Shown: piece after piece, positions 36,647-46,020 of the stretch
How positions within the stretch are numbered: position 1 is the stretch's first letter
Layout: every line of letters starts with the position of its first letter
Assembly: GCF_002163855.1 (NCBI RefSeq)
Contig: NZ_CP019332.1
Coordinates: forward strand, 471,213 to 535,212
Direction: 5' to 3'
DNA: 64,000 nucleotides
Source: Winogradskyella sp. PC-19
Lineage (GTDB): Bacteria > Bacteroidota > Bacteroidia > Flavobacteriales > Flavobacteriaceae
Translations under genes and position numbers: made by a program
Notes under the pieces: model-generated
Seen by the model: the letters and a program-made list of their open reading frames with translations, nothing else
Told to the model about the DNA's origin: nothing
Databases searched by the model: none

Positions 36647-37636
36647 ATGAAAAAAACTATACTATACCTACTACTAACATTTGCAGCATATAGTCATGCA
36701 CAAGAATTAAACTTACCTGTATTTACCCAATATCTTGCAGATAATGAATTTGTTATTTCTCCTACTTTTGCAGGAATAGGTGATAACATGAGAATTAGAG
36801 CCAATGGATTGACCCAATGGGTTGGTATTAAAGGTGCACCTGATAATCAAGCATTATATGCTGATTTTAGAATCTCTAATCGCTCAGGAATTGGCGTAAG
36901 TGCATACAATGATAAAAATGGAAATACGCGTCAAAAAGGCGTCAAATTCTCGTTTGCACATCATTTGACTTTAGACTACACATCAAAACAGTATTTATCA
37001 TTTGGTATTTCTTATAACATCAATAGTTTTAGGATTGATATCGAAAATTTTCAACCAACACCAGATATTCCTATTGTAGACCCAAGTATTATCGATGACA
37101 GAGCACAATCCAATAATAACTTTGATGTCGGTTTATTGTACCGAAATAAGAATTTCTACTTTAGTTTTAACGCAAATAATTTATTAGAAAAAGATGTAAA
37201 TCCGTTTTTGGGTGTTGAGCCTAATAGTTTATTAAACTTTCAAGCATATACAGGTTTAATTATGGGAAGTAAAAACAATAATCGCGTTGAGTATGAACCA
37301 TCTGTATTTTACCAGCGTTTTAATAGTGATGGACGTTCTAGTACTGATATCAATTTTAAATACCGAAAATTCACCAATCGCGAAGGTGATTATTACTGGC
37401 TCGGTGGCTCATACCGTTTTTTAAATGATCAAATCGGTAAACCATTGAATATTGGTCCAATGGCAGGTATTATGATGAATAACTTTTACTTTGCGTATTC
37501 TTATCAAATCACAGTAAATGATTTAGCAGCATACAACTCGGGAACACACGCCATAACTATTGGTATAGATTTCTTACAAAATGCTAGTAATTGTGCTTGT
37601 ACAACTGGTGCACGTAAGTATTGGAAGTATAGGTAA
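36647..37636 (+). CDS. PorP/SprF-family type IX secretion protein
   Basis: The 329 residues (start at ATG 36647, which opens the signal peptide MKKTILYLLLTFAAYSHAQ) form a PorP/SprF outer-membrane protein. LPVFTQYLADNEFVISPTFA follows the signal, SFGISYNINSF and YYWLGGSYRFLND are visible inside, and an amphipathic barrel end closes the domain. In F. johnsoniae SprF is needed for secretion of SprB to the surface. The adhesin stop overlaps a possible ATG at 36614, but that start would place 11 polar residues before the signal. Position just after the SprB-like gene makes functional pairing very likely. Confidence 0.92.
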   Translation: MKKTILYLLLTFAAYSHAQELNLPVFTQYLADNEFVISPTFAGIGDNMRIRANGLTQWVGIKGAPDNQALYADFRISNRSGIGVSAYNDKNGNTRQKGVKFSFAHHLTLDYTSKQYLSFGISYNINSFRIDIENFQPTPDIPIVDPSIIDDRAQSNNNFDVGLLYRNKNFYFSFNANNLLEKDVNPFLGVEPNSLLNFQAYTGLIMGSKNNNRVEYEPSVFYQRFNSDGRSSTDINFKYRKFTNREGDYYWLGGSYRFLNDQIGKPLNIGPMAGIMMNNFYFAYSYQITVNDLAAYNSGTHAITIGIDFLQNASNCACTTGARKYWKYR

Positions 37637-37643
37637 TACTTAT

Positions 37644-39314
37644 CTATTTTAGTTCATCAACCAACCAAAGCGGTTTATCATTAAAAGCCTTCCAATCTTT
37701 CTTTAAAGTTTTATAAAGCTTATCGATTTCAGTAAAATCTTCAATAATACTATTCTCACCTTTTTTAAGTTCTAAAATATAATCCATCAATTCATAGCAC
37801 GCTGTAAATTGTCCACAAGCAATCAGTGTTTCCATTCGGTTTTTGGCGATGTCTGTTTTGTCCCACCATAATGTTGTTGGCGTTTCGGAAGCTGTCAAAC
37901 AAACACTTTCGAGACTTTTACTTGCTTTTGGTATTTTTGAGTTGGTAGTATTTTTACTATAAGGTGTTTCTTGACCATTTAATTTATAAACAGTTGTTGT
38001 AATTCGTCTGTTATTTAACGAAGACTTAGAGTAAAACAAATCATAATTTAAACGGCGCATTTGTTTTAAAAACACATCATTAATCATAGTCATTGCAGAG
38101 GTTAATCGGTCGGTTAGCATGCGTTGTACTAAACTAATATCTAACTTTTGGAAGGTTAGTATATCATCCAATAGAGGTTCTGGTACGTTCTTTTTAAATA
38201 ATCGTTTTATACGTCCTAAAACAGAAGTTTTAATTACGGATGCTACCAATCCAAAAACGGTTAATAATAACCCGACTCCAAAAATAGCACCACCAATAAT
38301 GTTAAGACTGGTATATGACTTAGACCATATAAGGTCGATATCATTTAAGACCAATAGTAGTAAACCAATTAAAAGTAGTATCCAATACAAAGGCTTTATT
38401 GTAAAATATTGTAAAGCCTTATTAATGAGGTTTTTTACCGTAGAATTCTTCCCTATTGCATTTGTGTCTTGTTGCCAAGGTTTCATTTTATAACTCCCAA
38501 CATCATTGACCATTATTAAATCTAAACCTTTGTCTTTTCTGGTTAATCGATTATCGATAAGCATCATGCTACCAATACCTTGATTGTCTGCAATACCACC
38601 ATCCATGATGCCAACACCATCAATAAAACGCTCTAAACCTTTTAGGTTTTTATAATCCACAGATTGATGATTTTCAAAATAATCATCAGGAAAAACCAAA
38701 GGTTCAAACCCAACAGGAAAACAAGAGGAAGACGCAATAACATCTCCTAATTTTATTTGATGGCTTAAATCCTTAACCACACTATTATTTAAAGGTTTAT
38801 TACCAAAATCACCACTATTTTGAAAACGGTAGGTTAATCCAAATGAAAAATCTGTAGCATTAAAGCAAACTTGTTCTAGTTGTTTGATTTTACTTTCTTC
38901 AAAATATTCAAAACTACCGCTAAAAACAGGCATTTCTGCATATGTTAATGCAAATGCATTGATAAGCGAACGCTTTTTAGTTGTGTTTTCCCAAACGGCA
39001 TCATCTTCAAGTTTTGAAATTGCCGTTTCTAGAAGTTTATCATTATCTGGAGTGAATGTATTGTAGAATGTTTTAAAAAAAGTTTTAAAATTATAATCAT
39101 CTGCTTGAACAGCTTTTGCATAGGCAACAGCTAATAAGGTACCACCACTTACACTACTTAGGGCTTTTACTTTAGATAATAACGATTGACCATCATAAGC
39201 AATATTGTCTAGATATGAGACAATACCTAAAGCAAAAAAAGTAGCACGATAACCACCGCCACTAAAGCATAGTCCAATATTATTAAAAGGTTGAAATTTA
39301 TCTGTTGTTTCCAT
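37644..39314 (-). CDS. Patatin-like phospholipase with internal membrane segments
   Basis: The 556 residues contain the patatin oxyanion loop FSGGGYRATFFALG (18-31), the nucleophile elbow LSSVSGGTLLA with Ser56, and the catalytic-dyad Asp in MDGGIADNQG. The elbow reads SxSGG rather than the usual GxSxG, as seen in cPLA2-like relatives. Two hydrophobic stretches at about 300-360 should anchor the protein in the inner membrane. There is no signal peptide. Patatin-like enzymes release fatty acids from membrane lipids. The gene converges on the SprF gene with seven bases between stops and is probably monocistronic. Confidence 0.85.
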   Translation of the reverse strand: METTDKFQPFNNIGLCFSGGGYRATFFALGIVSYLDNIAYDGQSLLSKVKALSSVSGGTLLAVAYAKAVQADDYNFKTFFKTFYNTFTPDNDKLLETAISKLEDDAVWENTTKKRSLINAFALTYAEMPVFSGSFEYFEESKIKQLEQVCFNATDFSFGLTYRFQNSGDFGNKPLNNSVVKDLSHQIKLGDVIASSSCFPVGFEPLVFPDDYFENHQSVDYKNLKGLERFIDGVGIMDGGIADNQGIGSMMLIDNRLTRKDKGLDLIMVNDVGSYKMKPWQQDTNAIGKNSTVKNLINKALQYFTIKPLYWILLLIGLLLLVLNDIDLIWSKSYTSLNIIGGAIFGVGLLLTVFGLVASVIKTSVLGRIKRLFKKNVPEPLLDDILTFQKLDISLVQRMLTDRLTSAMTMINDVFLKQMRRLNYDLFYSKSSLNNRRITTTVYKLNGQETPYSKNTTNSKIPKASKSLESVCLTASETPTTLWWDKTDIAKNRMETLIACGQFTACYELMDYILELKKGENSIIEDFTEIDKLYKTLKKDWKAFNDKPLWLVDELK

Positions 39315-39447
39315 ATAGAGAATTTCATTTTATTAGAATATAAATAATCACTACCCAGAATAAAAATGGGTATCTCTTAAGGGAATTAATTGAATGTAAT
39401 AGCTTCTTTAATAGGGGAATTTAAATGTACGAAACTTTTATGAAAGA

Positions 39448-39473
39448 AAAAGCTTACTATGAAGTAGGCTTTT
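39448..39473 (-). terminator. Intrinsic terminator (probably for the 39500-40054 gene)
   Basis: AAAGCTTACT (39449-39458) pairs with AGTAGGCTTT (39463-39472) across ATGA, with one G-U pair. Read on the minus strand the stem is followed by a T-run, and it lies about 27 bases after the stop of the lipoprotein gene. On the plus strand it also has a short T-run. Confidence 0.75.
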
Positions 39474-39499
39474 GTGTAATCTATAAATAAAAATTAGCT

Positions 39500-40054
39500 T
39501 TAGGACTTAATTCTGATTTTTGGGTCAATAGTATATGGCCCAAAGACAACACCACCTCGCTCGATAGTAACTTCTAAGTCATATTTATATTCTATATCTG
39601 TTGGGTCATTATCTACAGCAAGAATAATAATTTGTGGCACACCATAATCTACAGATCCACTAGGATTATAATAATCCGTAGGCTCTCCATTAGGCACTAC
39701 TAATTGTAAATTTGAATCAGCACTTAATAAATTATTATCAAATCCATTTTCGTTAATTTCTTCGTCAAAAACTACTAGAAAATCATAGATAAAAATATCC
39801 GTCGGTAATAACCCATCAGGTCTTCCTAAGAACAACCTTTCATTAACTTCTAATTCGGTAGTATAATTATCAGATACGACTCCGTTAAAAGTAACCAATG
39901 ATGTAATATCAGTAAAGGCTGGTAAAGCAATTATAGCATCTACATCAAAACTGACTGCTGGTGTATCATCCTGAAGCTGTACAGAATCATCATCTCCACA
40001 TGAAGATATAGAAATTGCTAAAATAAAAATAAAGAGAAATTTTAAATTTTTCAT
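39500..40054 (-). CDS. Hypothetical lipoprotein
   Basis: A 184-residue protein with a lipoprotein signal (MKNLKFLFIFILAISISSC; Cys at about 19) followed by the acidic GDDD that favours retention or surface display in Bacteroidota lipoproteins. The mature part is acidic and beta-rich with no family I recognise. A terminator follows at 39449-39472. The upstream cyclase gene is in the same direction but 83 bases away. Confidence 0.75.
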   Translation of the reverse strand: MKNLKFLFIFILAISISSCGDDDSVQLQDDTPAVSFDVDAIIALPAFTDITSLVTFNGVVSDNYTTELEVNERLFLGRPDGLLPTDIFIYDFLVVFDEEINENGFDNNLLSADSNLQLVVPNGEPTDYYNPSGSVDYGVPQIIILAVDNDPTDIEYKYDLEVTIERGGVVFGPYTIDPKIRIKS

Positions 40055-40137
40055 TTTGTAGCTTTTGGATTAATTGATTAAGAATGCTAATATAAAACAT
40101 ATTCTATTGGGAGATAAAAGATGTATAAATTATATAG

Positions 40138-41985
40138 TTAATTTTTATAATCAACAAAATACATTTCAACTTCACCTTTTCCTTTGACTTCTATTGCACC
40201 ACGAGAGGTTAATTTAAACATATCATATTCCTTGAGTAGCTTAAAGGTGTCTTCACTAACGTTTACTCTACCTACAACACTAGAGCTTTCCATACGTGCA
40301 GCTATATTAACTGCATCTCCCCAAATATCGTACTGAAACTTTTTTGTACCAACCACACCTGCTACAACTGGTCCCGTATGGATACCAATTCTGATATCAA
40401 ATTTTGCTAGATTGTGATTTAGATTTCGCTTTGTCTGTTTAACAAACTCTGCAATCTCTAAACCTGCTTGTGCAACCTTTGCTGCTTGATGGTCTATGTA
40501 GTGAGGTAAACCACCAGCACACATGTATGCATCACCAATTGTCTTTATTTTTTCGAGCTTATATTTTTCGATAATTTCATCGAATTTAGAAAAATAGTAA
40601 TCAATACTTTTCACCAATTCTTCAGGAGTTAGTAATGATGCTTGAGATGTAAAGCTTTTGAAATCTGTAAATAAAACTGAAACATGGTCAAATTGTTTTG
40701 CCTTTACAGAGCCATATTCTTTAAGCTCTTCTGCAGTCTCATCAGGTAAAATATTGGTTAGTAATTCTTCGGAACGTTGTTTTTCATATTCAATAACACC
40801 TTTCTGCTTTTCAAGAATTTTACTTTGTTTGAGGAATTTAAAGGCTAAAAATCCGATGATTAATAACCCTATTGAAGCAACGATTATGACTATAAGTTGA
40901 CGTCTTTTATCTTCTTCTAACTGTTTAGCTTCATCTTCAGAATCTTTTACTGCATTTTCAGTACGCATATTATTACGCTTTTGTAGTGTAGCTATATTAT
41001 TAACGCTGTCTCTGTACTTGATGCCACTTTTATAATACGAATAAGCTTGTTTTAAGCTTCCTCTATATTCGTATAAATCAGATAATTTCAAATAGCTATT
41101 ACTGATTTCATTCTTTAAACCATGAACTTTTGCCAAATCTAAACTTTGTGCTTCATAGTCTAATGCTTTTTTTATGTTTCCAGTATCTTTATAGATATCT
41201 GACATTGCAGATAAATACTCACAAACGGCGGAATAAGCACCATATTCTGATAAAATTTTTATAGCCTCATTTAGGTTTTTTTCTGCGTTCTCGTTATCGT
41301 CTTTTGCTGCATATATTAATCCAAAATTGCCCATGCTAAAAACAAGACCTATTTCATTGTCTATTTCTTCATAAATTTTTTTAGCTCTATTGTTGTAATG
41401 AAAAGCAGAATCAATTTCTCTAATTTTAAGAAATTCATCACCAAAATTATACAATGCAGCAGCAAGGCTTTCGGGTTTATCTATGGTTTCTAAAATCTTT
41501 AAACTCTCTCGATAATATTTAAATGAGGATTCATAATCTTCTATTATAGAATAAGTATCAGCAATAGCTAAATCTATTTCTGCTTCACGTCTTATAAATT
41601 TCTTATTGTTTTCTTTATTATCTTTTGCAATTTTTGAGGCATCAAAATAACTTTCTAAAGCTTTGGTTAAGTCGCCTTTTGCCTGATATGCATAACCCTT
41701 TTGCAAATAACCTGTCGATTCAAGCATTGTAGAGTCAAGTTCTTTTGCTAAAACGATGAGCTGCAAACTGTACTTTAATTGCTTATCGTAGTCTGTTTCT
41801 TCTACAACTATAAGGCCGAGTAACTCAAGCTCTCTAGTTTTGTCAAAATCTCCTGACTTTAATATATCTTCAATACTATCACTTATCTTTTGATTCTGCG
41901 AAAACCCTGATAATACAAAACAAGTAAAAAAGCCTATTAATAAATAGGCTCTTTTTATGGTCTTTATGTTTTTTAAAAAAATCAA
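40138..41985 (-). CDS. TPR-containing class III adenylate cyclase
   Basis: The 615 residues begin with a signal peptide or membrane anchor (about 8-28) and a periplasmic array of TPR repeats (about 45-345, e.g. SYLKLSDLYEYRGSLKQAYS). A transmembrane helix (about 366-388) and a short coiled coil lead to a C-terminal class III cyclase domain (about 425-612). The metal-binding FTDF and GDAY aspartates, the Lys in KIKTIGD, the Asp in FQYDIWGDAVN and the transition-state NIAAR are all present. The Lys/Asp pair fits ATP rather than GTP use. An outside sensor feeding an inner cyclase is likely. Whether this organism uses cAMP signalling is not shown here. A TAnnTTTG element precedes it. Confidence 0.9.
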   Translation of the reverse strand: MIFLKNIKTIKRAYLLIGFFTCFVLSGFSQNQKISDSIEDILKSGDFDKTRELELLGLIVVEETDYDKQLKYSLQLIVLAKELDSTMLESTGYLQKGYAYQAKGDLTKALESYFDASKIAKDNKENNKKFIRREAEIDLAIADTYSIIEDYESSFKYYRESLKILETIDKPESLAAALYNFGDEFLKIREIDSAFHYNNRAKKIYEEIDNEIGLVFSMGNFGLIYAAKDDNENAEKNLNEAIKILSEYGAYSAVCEYLSAMSDIYKDTGNIKKALDYEAQSLDLAKVHGLKNEISNSYLKLSDLYEYRGSLKQAYSYYKSGIKYRDSVNNIATLQKRNNMRTENAVKDSEDEAKQLEEDKRRQLIVIIVASIGLLIIGFLAFKFLKQSKILEKQKGVIEYEKQRSEELLTNILPDETAEELKEYGSVKAKQFDHVSVLFTDFKSFTSQASLLTPEELVKSIDYYFSKFDEIIEKYKLEKIKTIGDAYMCAGGLPHYIDHQAAKVAQAGLEIAEFVKQTKRNLNHNLAKFDIRIGIHTGPVVAGVVGTKKFQYDIWGDAVNIAARMESSSVVGRVNVSEDTFKLLKEYDMFKLTSRGAIEVKGKGEVEMYFVDYKN

Positions 41986-42045
41986 TTAATTAGTGATGAA
42001 GCTGAATTCTAATTTTCTGATTAATAATACGTTTATTAGTTAAAT

Positions 42046-42053
42046 CAAAAATA
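42046..42053 (-). promoter_or_regulatory. Candidate -7 element for the cyclase gene
   Basis: The minus strand reads TATTTTTG, 60 bases before the ATG at 41985; no good TTG -33 element at the expected distance. Confidence 0.4.
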
Positions 42054-42165
42054 AGATTTTTCTACAAAATGTAATTATTTATTACTTTTTAAAACAACGA
42101 CTACCGGTGTTATTATCTATTGTAAAACTTAAGTTAACGAATACTATACAAAACATAATATCGTT

Positions 42166-42173
42166 TACTTTTG
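42166..42173 (+). promoter_or_regulatory. Candidate -7 element for the M23/LysM gene
   Basis: TACTTTTG matches TAnnTTTG, 22 bases before the ATG at 42196. Confidence 0.5.
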
Positions 42174-42195
42174 TGTAATAATTCTTAAAAACCCA

Positions 42196-43122
42196 ATGAA
42201 ATACATATTAGTTTTCATTTTTTTCATTTTATCCTTTAGTCTATCTTTCTCCCAGGTAACTTATGAAGACTCTTTAAGAATAGTCGTAGAACCTGATTTT
42301 AAAAATAGTTTTGCACAACAAGAAGTTATAATCCCAATAGTTATTCAAGATAGTGTATCAAAAAAAAGTTTTGATATAAAATCTGAGTTTTGGGACAATG
42401 TGAATTTTAACCCTTACAGAAACAAAATTGTTCAATTTCCAATTCAAGTTAGATTTAAAGATACTACTTATAACTCTCCAATCAAAAAGTCAAAAGTCAT
42501 TACATCTCGTTATGGCTGGCGAAACGGAAGACCTCACCAAGGTATTGATATAGATTTAGTAACTGGTGATAGTGTTGTGAGCATACTTGATGGTATAGTG
42601 CGTTACGCAAGATATAGTCGTGGTCACGGTAAAGTTGTTGTAATCAGACATTATAATGGTCTAGAAACGGCTTATGCCCATTTATCTAAAATAGCTGTAA
42701 AACCAAATGACAGTGTTACTAAAGGTCAGTTTATTGGAAAAGGCGGAAATACTGGGCGTTCAACAGGTAGCCATTTACATCTAGTTACCAGTTACAAAGG
42801 ACAATACATTCATCCTGAATACATTTTTGATTTTTCTGAAGAAAATAAAATCCGTGCAAAAGAATTTTGGATTACAAAAGAATGGACAAGAGCATCTTTC
42901 CATAGCTCACGTAAAAAGAGCAAGTTAGAACTGTATACTACTGAAAAAGAAGCTTTAGCAAGTTTAGTTGAAACTAAAAAAATATACATTGTAAGATCTG
43001 GTGATACACTTTCACGCATTTCTAAACGTAATAATGTATCTATCAGAGCAATTTGTAAGACCAATGCTATCCGAAAATCTTCTACTCTACGAGTTGGTCA
43101 AAAATTGGTGTTAGAATTATAG
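42196..43122 (+). CDS. M23-family peptidoglycan endopeptidase with LysM domain
   Basis: The 308 residues have a signal peptide (about 1-20), a linker, an M23 LytM domain (about 95-210) and a C-terminal LysM (about 263-307; IYIVRSGDTLSRISKRNN). Zinc-site residues appear in GWRNGRPHQGIDIDL (HxxxD) and in GSHLHLV (HxH). M23 enzymes cut the peptide cross-bridges of peptidoglycan; LysM binds its glycan. All visible ligands are present, so activity is expected, either for growth or for daughter-cell separation. The acylase-like gene downstream starts 54 bases later in the same direction. Confidence 0.93.
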   Translation: MKYILVFIFFILSFSLSFSQVTYEDSLRIVVEPDFKNSFAQQEVIIPIVIQDSVSKKSFDIKSEFWDNVNFNPYRNKIVQFPIQVRFKDTTYNSPIKKSKVITSRYGWRNGRPHQGIDIDLVTGDSVVSILDGIVRYARYSRGHGKVVVIRHYNGLETAYAHLSKIAVKPNDSVTKGQFIGKGGNTGRSTGSHLHLVTSYKGQYIHPEYIFDFSEENKIRAKEFWITKEWTRASFHSSRKKSKLELYTTEKEALASLVETKKIYIVRSGDTLSRISKRNNVSIRAICKTNAIRKSSTLRVGQKLVLEL

Positions 43123-43176
43123 TTTTTGAATTCTAGTGTAAGTACACTAACTTCACAATTAAAAAATAACCCTAAC

Positions 43177-45360
43177 ATGCGTAATTTAGCACTCATCCTT
43201 TTTTCTTTAGTATTCATTTCTTGCAATTCCGATAAAACTGAAACCTCAGAACTTGACAGATGGCAAGAAATTGCCGATAACATCACTATAATTCGTGACA
43301 ATTTTGGTGTACCACATATTTATGGTAAGACGGATGCCGAAGCAGTTTTTGGATTACTCTATGCGCAATGTGAAGACGATTTTAATCGTGTAGAGCAGAA
43401 TTATATTTGGGCAACAGGTCGCTTGGCTGAAGTTGAAGGTGAGGATGCTATTTATAGTGATTTACGTGCAAAAATGTTTATGACTGAAGAAGAAGCCAAA
43501 GCTAACTATGCCAATAGTCCTGAATGGCTTAAAGAGCTTTGTAATGCTTTTGCAGATGGAATTAATTATTACTTACATACGCATCCAGAAGTAAAACCAA
43601 GATTACTCACAAAGTTTGAACCTTGGATGCCAATGTATTTTTCTGAAGGCTCTATAGGTGGCGATATAGAACGTGTTTCGACCGGAAGAATTAAAGCTTT
43701 TTATGAAGGTAAAGACATAAACCAATTTGTAGAAGAAAAAAACATTAAAGAGAAAGCTGAGTTAGAACCGGCTGGATCAAATGGTATTGCTATTCATGGA
43801 AAACTAACAGAATCAGGTAACCCAATACTTTTAATAAATCCGCATACATCTTTCTTTTTTAGAGGAGAAGTCCATGTCGTTAGTGAAGAAGGTCTTAACG
43901 CTTATGGTGCCGTTACTTGGGGTCAATTTTTTGTATACCAAGGCTTTAATGAAAAAACAGGCTGGATGCATACATCTACTTATACGGATGTTATTGACGA
44001 ATTTGAAGAAGACTTAGTGAAAATTGACAATAAACTAATGTACCGTTATGGTGAAGAACTTCGAGAAGTTAAATCCTTAGAAGCAACTTTAAAATATTTA
44101 GATGGTGATAGTCTAAAGTCCAAAAAAGTTCCATTCTACAGAACGCATCATGGTCCATTAACACAAAGTAGAAATGGAAAATGGATTGCCACTGCAATGA
44201 TGTGGGAACCTGTTAAAGCTTTAGAACAATCATATATCAGAACAAAACAAAACGGTTATAAGGGTTTTAGAGAAATGATGGATATTAAAACCAATTCTTC
44301 TAACAATACCGTTTATGCAGATGCAGAAGGTAATATTGGTTATTTCCACGGAAATTTTATACCAAAACGAGATACAAGTTTTAATTATCGTCAACCTGTA
44401 GATGGTAGTAATCCAAAAACTGACTGGCAAGGTTTACATGATGTCGAAGACCATATTACATTATTAAACCCAGAAAATGGATGGCTACAAAATTGTAATT
44501 CTACACCATTTACAGCTGCTGCAGAAAACAGTCCAAAAGCTGAAGACTATCCTAACTACATGTCATTAAATCGTGAGAATTATCGTGGTGTACACGCCAT
44601 TGATTTACTATCTAAAGGAAAAGATTATACACTAGATTCTGTAATAGAAATGGCTCATGACCCATATTTACCAGCTTTTGAAGTTTTGATTCCAGGATTA
44701 GTTTTAGCTTATGATAAAGATGATAAGACTAAAGAACTAGGCGCTTCTATAGAAGAACTTAGAAATTGGGATTATAAAACCTCAAAAGAATCTGTAGCAA
44801 TGACATTGGCACATTATTATGGAATGAATGTAATGCGGAACGGCAAGCGTCCTAGTCCAATGAATTCTATGGAGTTATTCGAATATTTTGGAAACGAAAC
44901 ATCACCAAATGAAGAAAAATTGGAACTTTTTAAAAATACACTCACCTATTTAACCGAAAACTTTGGTACGTGGAATTTACCTTGGGGAGAAGTCAACCGA
45001 TACCAAAGACTAAATAGTGATATTCGTCAAAAATTCGATGATAATAAACCAAGTATTCCTGTAGATTTTGCTTCAGGTCGATGGGGTGCTTTAGCGGCAT
45101 ATGGTGTTAGTTATACCAACCCAGAAGCCAAAAAGATTTATGGTACTCGCGGCAATAGTTTTGTAGCAGTAGTTGAGTTTGGAAAAAAGGTTAAAGCAAA
45201 GTCTATGTTAGCTGGCGGTCAAAGTAGTGATATTAGTTCTCCTCATTTTAATGACCAAGCACAGCGATATGCAAATATACAATTTAAGGACGTTCCTTAC
45301 TACAAAGAAGATGTTTTAAAAGTAGCCAAAGAAACTTATTTTCCTGGAAAACGAGAATAG
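43177..45360 (+). CDS. Penicillin-acylase-family (S45) lipoprotein
   Basis: From ATG 43177 the product has 727 residues with a lipoprotein signal (LILFSLVFISC). Ntn-hydrolase S45 acylase features follow: NITIIRDNFGVPHIYGKTDAE near the N-terminus and PAGSNGIAIHGKLTESG around the autocatalytic Ser. The typical motif is GSNxW/A; here it is GSNGIA. HGPLT and NGWLQNCNSTPF come later. These enzymes hydrolyse amide bonds of N-acyl compounds (penicillins, acyl-homoserine lactones, aculeacin). The substrate is unknown. An upstream TTG in frame at 43126 would add 17 residues before the lipoprotein signal and is rejected. Confidence 0.87.
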   Translation: MRNLALILFSLVFISCNSDKTETSELDRWQEIADNITIIRDNFGVPHIYGKTDAEAVFGLLYAQCEDDFNRVEQNYIWATGRLAEVEGEDAIYSDLRAKMFMTEEEAKANYANSPEWLKELCNAFADGINYYLHTHPEVKPRLLTKFEPWMPMYFSEGSIGGDIERVSTGRIKAFYEGKDINQFVEEKNIKEKAELEPAGSNGIAIHGKLTESGNPILLINPHTSFFFRGEVHVVSEEGLNAYGAVTWGQFFVYQGFNEKTGWMHTSTYTDVIDEFEEDLVKIDNKLMYRYGEELREVKSLEATLKYLDGDSLKSKKVPFYRTHHGPLTQSRNGKWIATAMMWEPVKALEQSYIRTKQNGYKGFREMMDIKTNSSNNTVYADAEGNIGYFHGNFIPKRDTSFNYRQPVDGSNPKTDWQGLHDVEDHITLLNPENGWLQNCNSTPFTAAAENSPKAEDYPNYMSLNRENYRGVHAIDLLSKGKDYTLDSVIEMAHDPYLPAFEVLIPGLVLAYDKDDKTKELGASIEELRNWDYKTSKESVAMTLAHYYGMNVMRNGKRPSPMNSMELFEYFGNETSPNEEKLELFKNTLTYLTENFGTWNLPWGEVNRYQRLNSDIRQKFDDNKPSIPVDFASGRWGALAAYGVSYTNPEAKKIYGTRGNSFVAVVEFGKKVKAKSMLAGGQSSDISSPHFNDQAQRYANIQFKDVPYYKEDVLKVAKETYFPGKRE

Positions 45361-45945
45361 CTAGTTGGCTTTAGAATCGTTATCAAGTGGTTTGATATTT
45401 CCATTATAAGATATAGTTTGCCTGTTTGTGCTATTTACGGTTAAAGTAGCACTTCCTCCAGAAATAATTCTGTATGCAAACTTTAAATAATCATTTTCAG
45501 TTTTAGCTCCAAATTTGATCATTATGACTTTCTTATTGTCATTAATATTAACTCTGTAATTGGTAATATCGCCTTGATACTTTATACCACCTTGGTTATT
45601 AATACGTTTTGGAAAAAATACACGTCCAAAATACGGTAGAAACAAATCTGCCTTTTTATCATTGATATTGACAAAATTTTCGTTGCTAGAAACATCCACT
45701 CTACCACCTTGAAAAATGGCTGCACCACCAGGAATATTCTGTCCAATATTTGCAACCTCATTACCTAAAGGATTTGCCCAACGTGCCTCAAACATATATT
45801 TACCGCTATCAATTAATTCCTTTTTAGAGTTATATTCCTCTTTTAATCGTTCTTTTTTAGCTTGCTTTCGCTCTGCTCTACTTTGTGAAAAACCAAAATT
45901 CGAGAATAAAACAACTAATAAGGATAGAATGATTAACTTTTTCAT
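45361..45945 (-). CDS. DUF4251 exported protein
   Basis: A 194-residue exported protein: signal peptide (about 1-20, ending GFSQ), a charged helical stretch (RAERKQAKKERLKEEYN), then the DUF4251 beta domain with PYFGRVFFPKRINNQGGIKY and GSATLTVNSTNRQTISYNG. DUF4251 is a family found mainly in Bacteroidota and of unknown role. The stop abuts that of the convergent acylase gene (45360/45361). Confidence 0.85.
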   Translation of the reverse strand: MKKLIILSLLVVLFSNFGFSQSRAERKQAKKERLKEEYNSKKELIDSGKYMFEARWANPLGNEVANIGQNIPGGAAIFQGGRVDVSSNENFVNINDKKADLFLPYFGRVFFPKRINNQGGIKYQGDITNYRVNINDNKKVIMIKFGAKTENDYLKFAYRIISGGSATLTVNSTNRQTISYNGNIKPLDNDSKAN

Positions 45946-46020
45946 GGCAGATGCTTTTTATAAATTTACGACAAAATCTAAGCCAAAGACTTGTTTTTAA
46001 ATAGTTTAACACAACTATTA

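Noticed and set aside
39432-39497. Tiny plus-strand ORF of 21 codons
   Set aside because: Its sequence is the terminator hairpin of the neighbouring gene; the frame is most likely chance.
43126-43176. Upstream TTG start for the acylase lipoprotein
   Set aside because: It would put 17 residues ahead of a normal lipoprotein signal.
45998-46020. AATAGTT/AACTATT inverted repeat after the DEAD-box gene
   Set aside because: The stem is A/T-rich and lacks a T-run on the minus strand, so terminator function is not supported.
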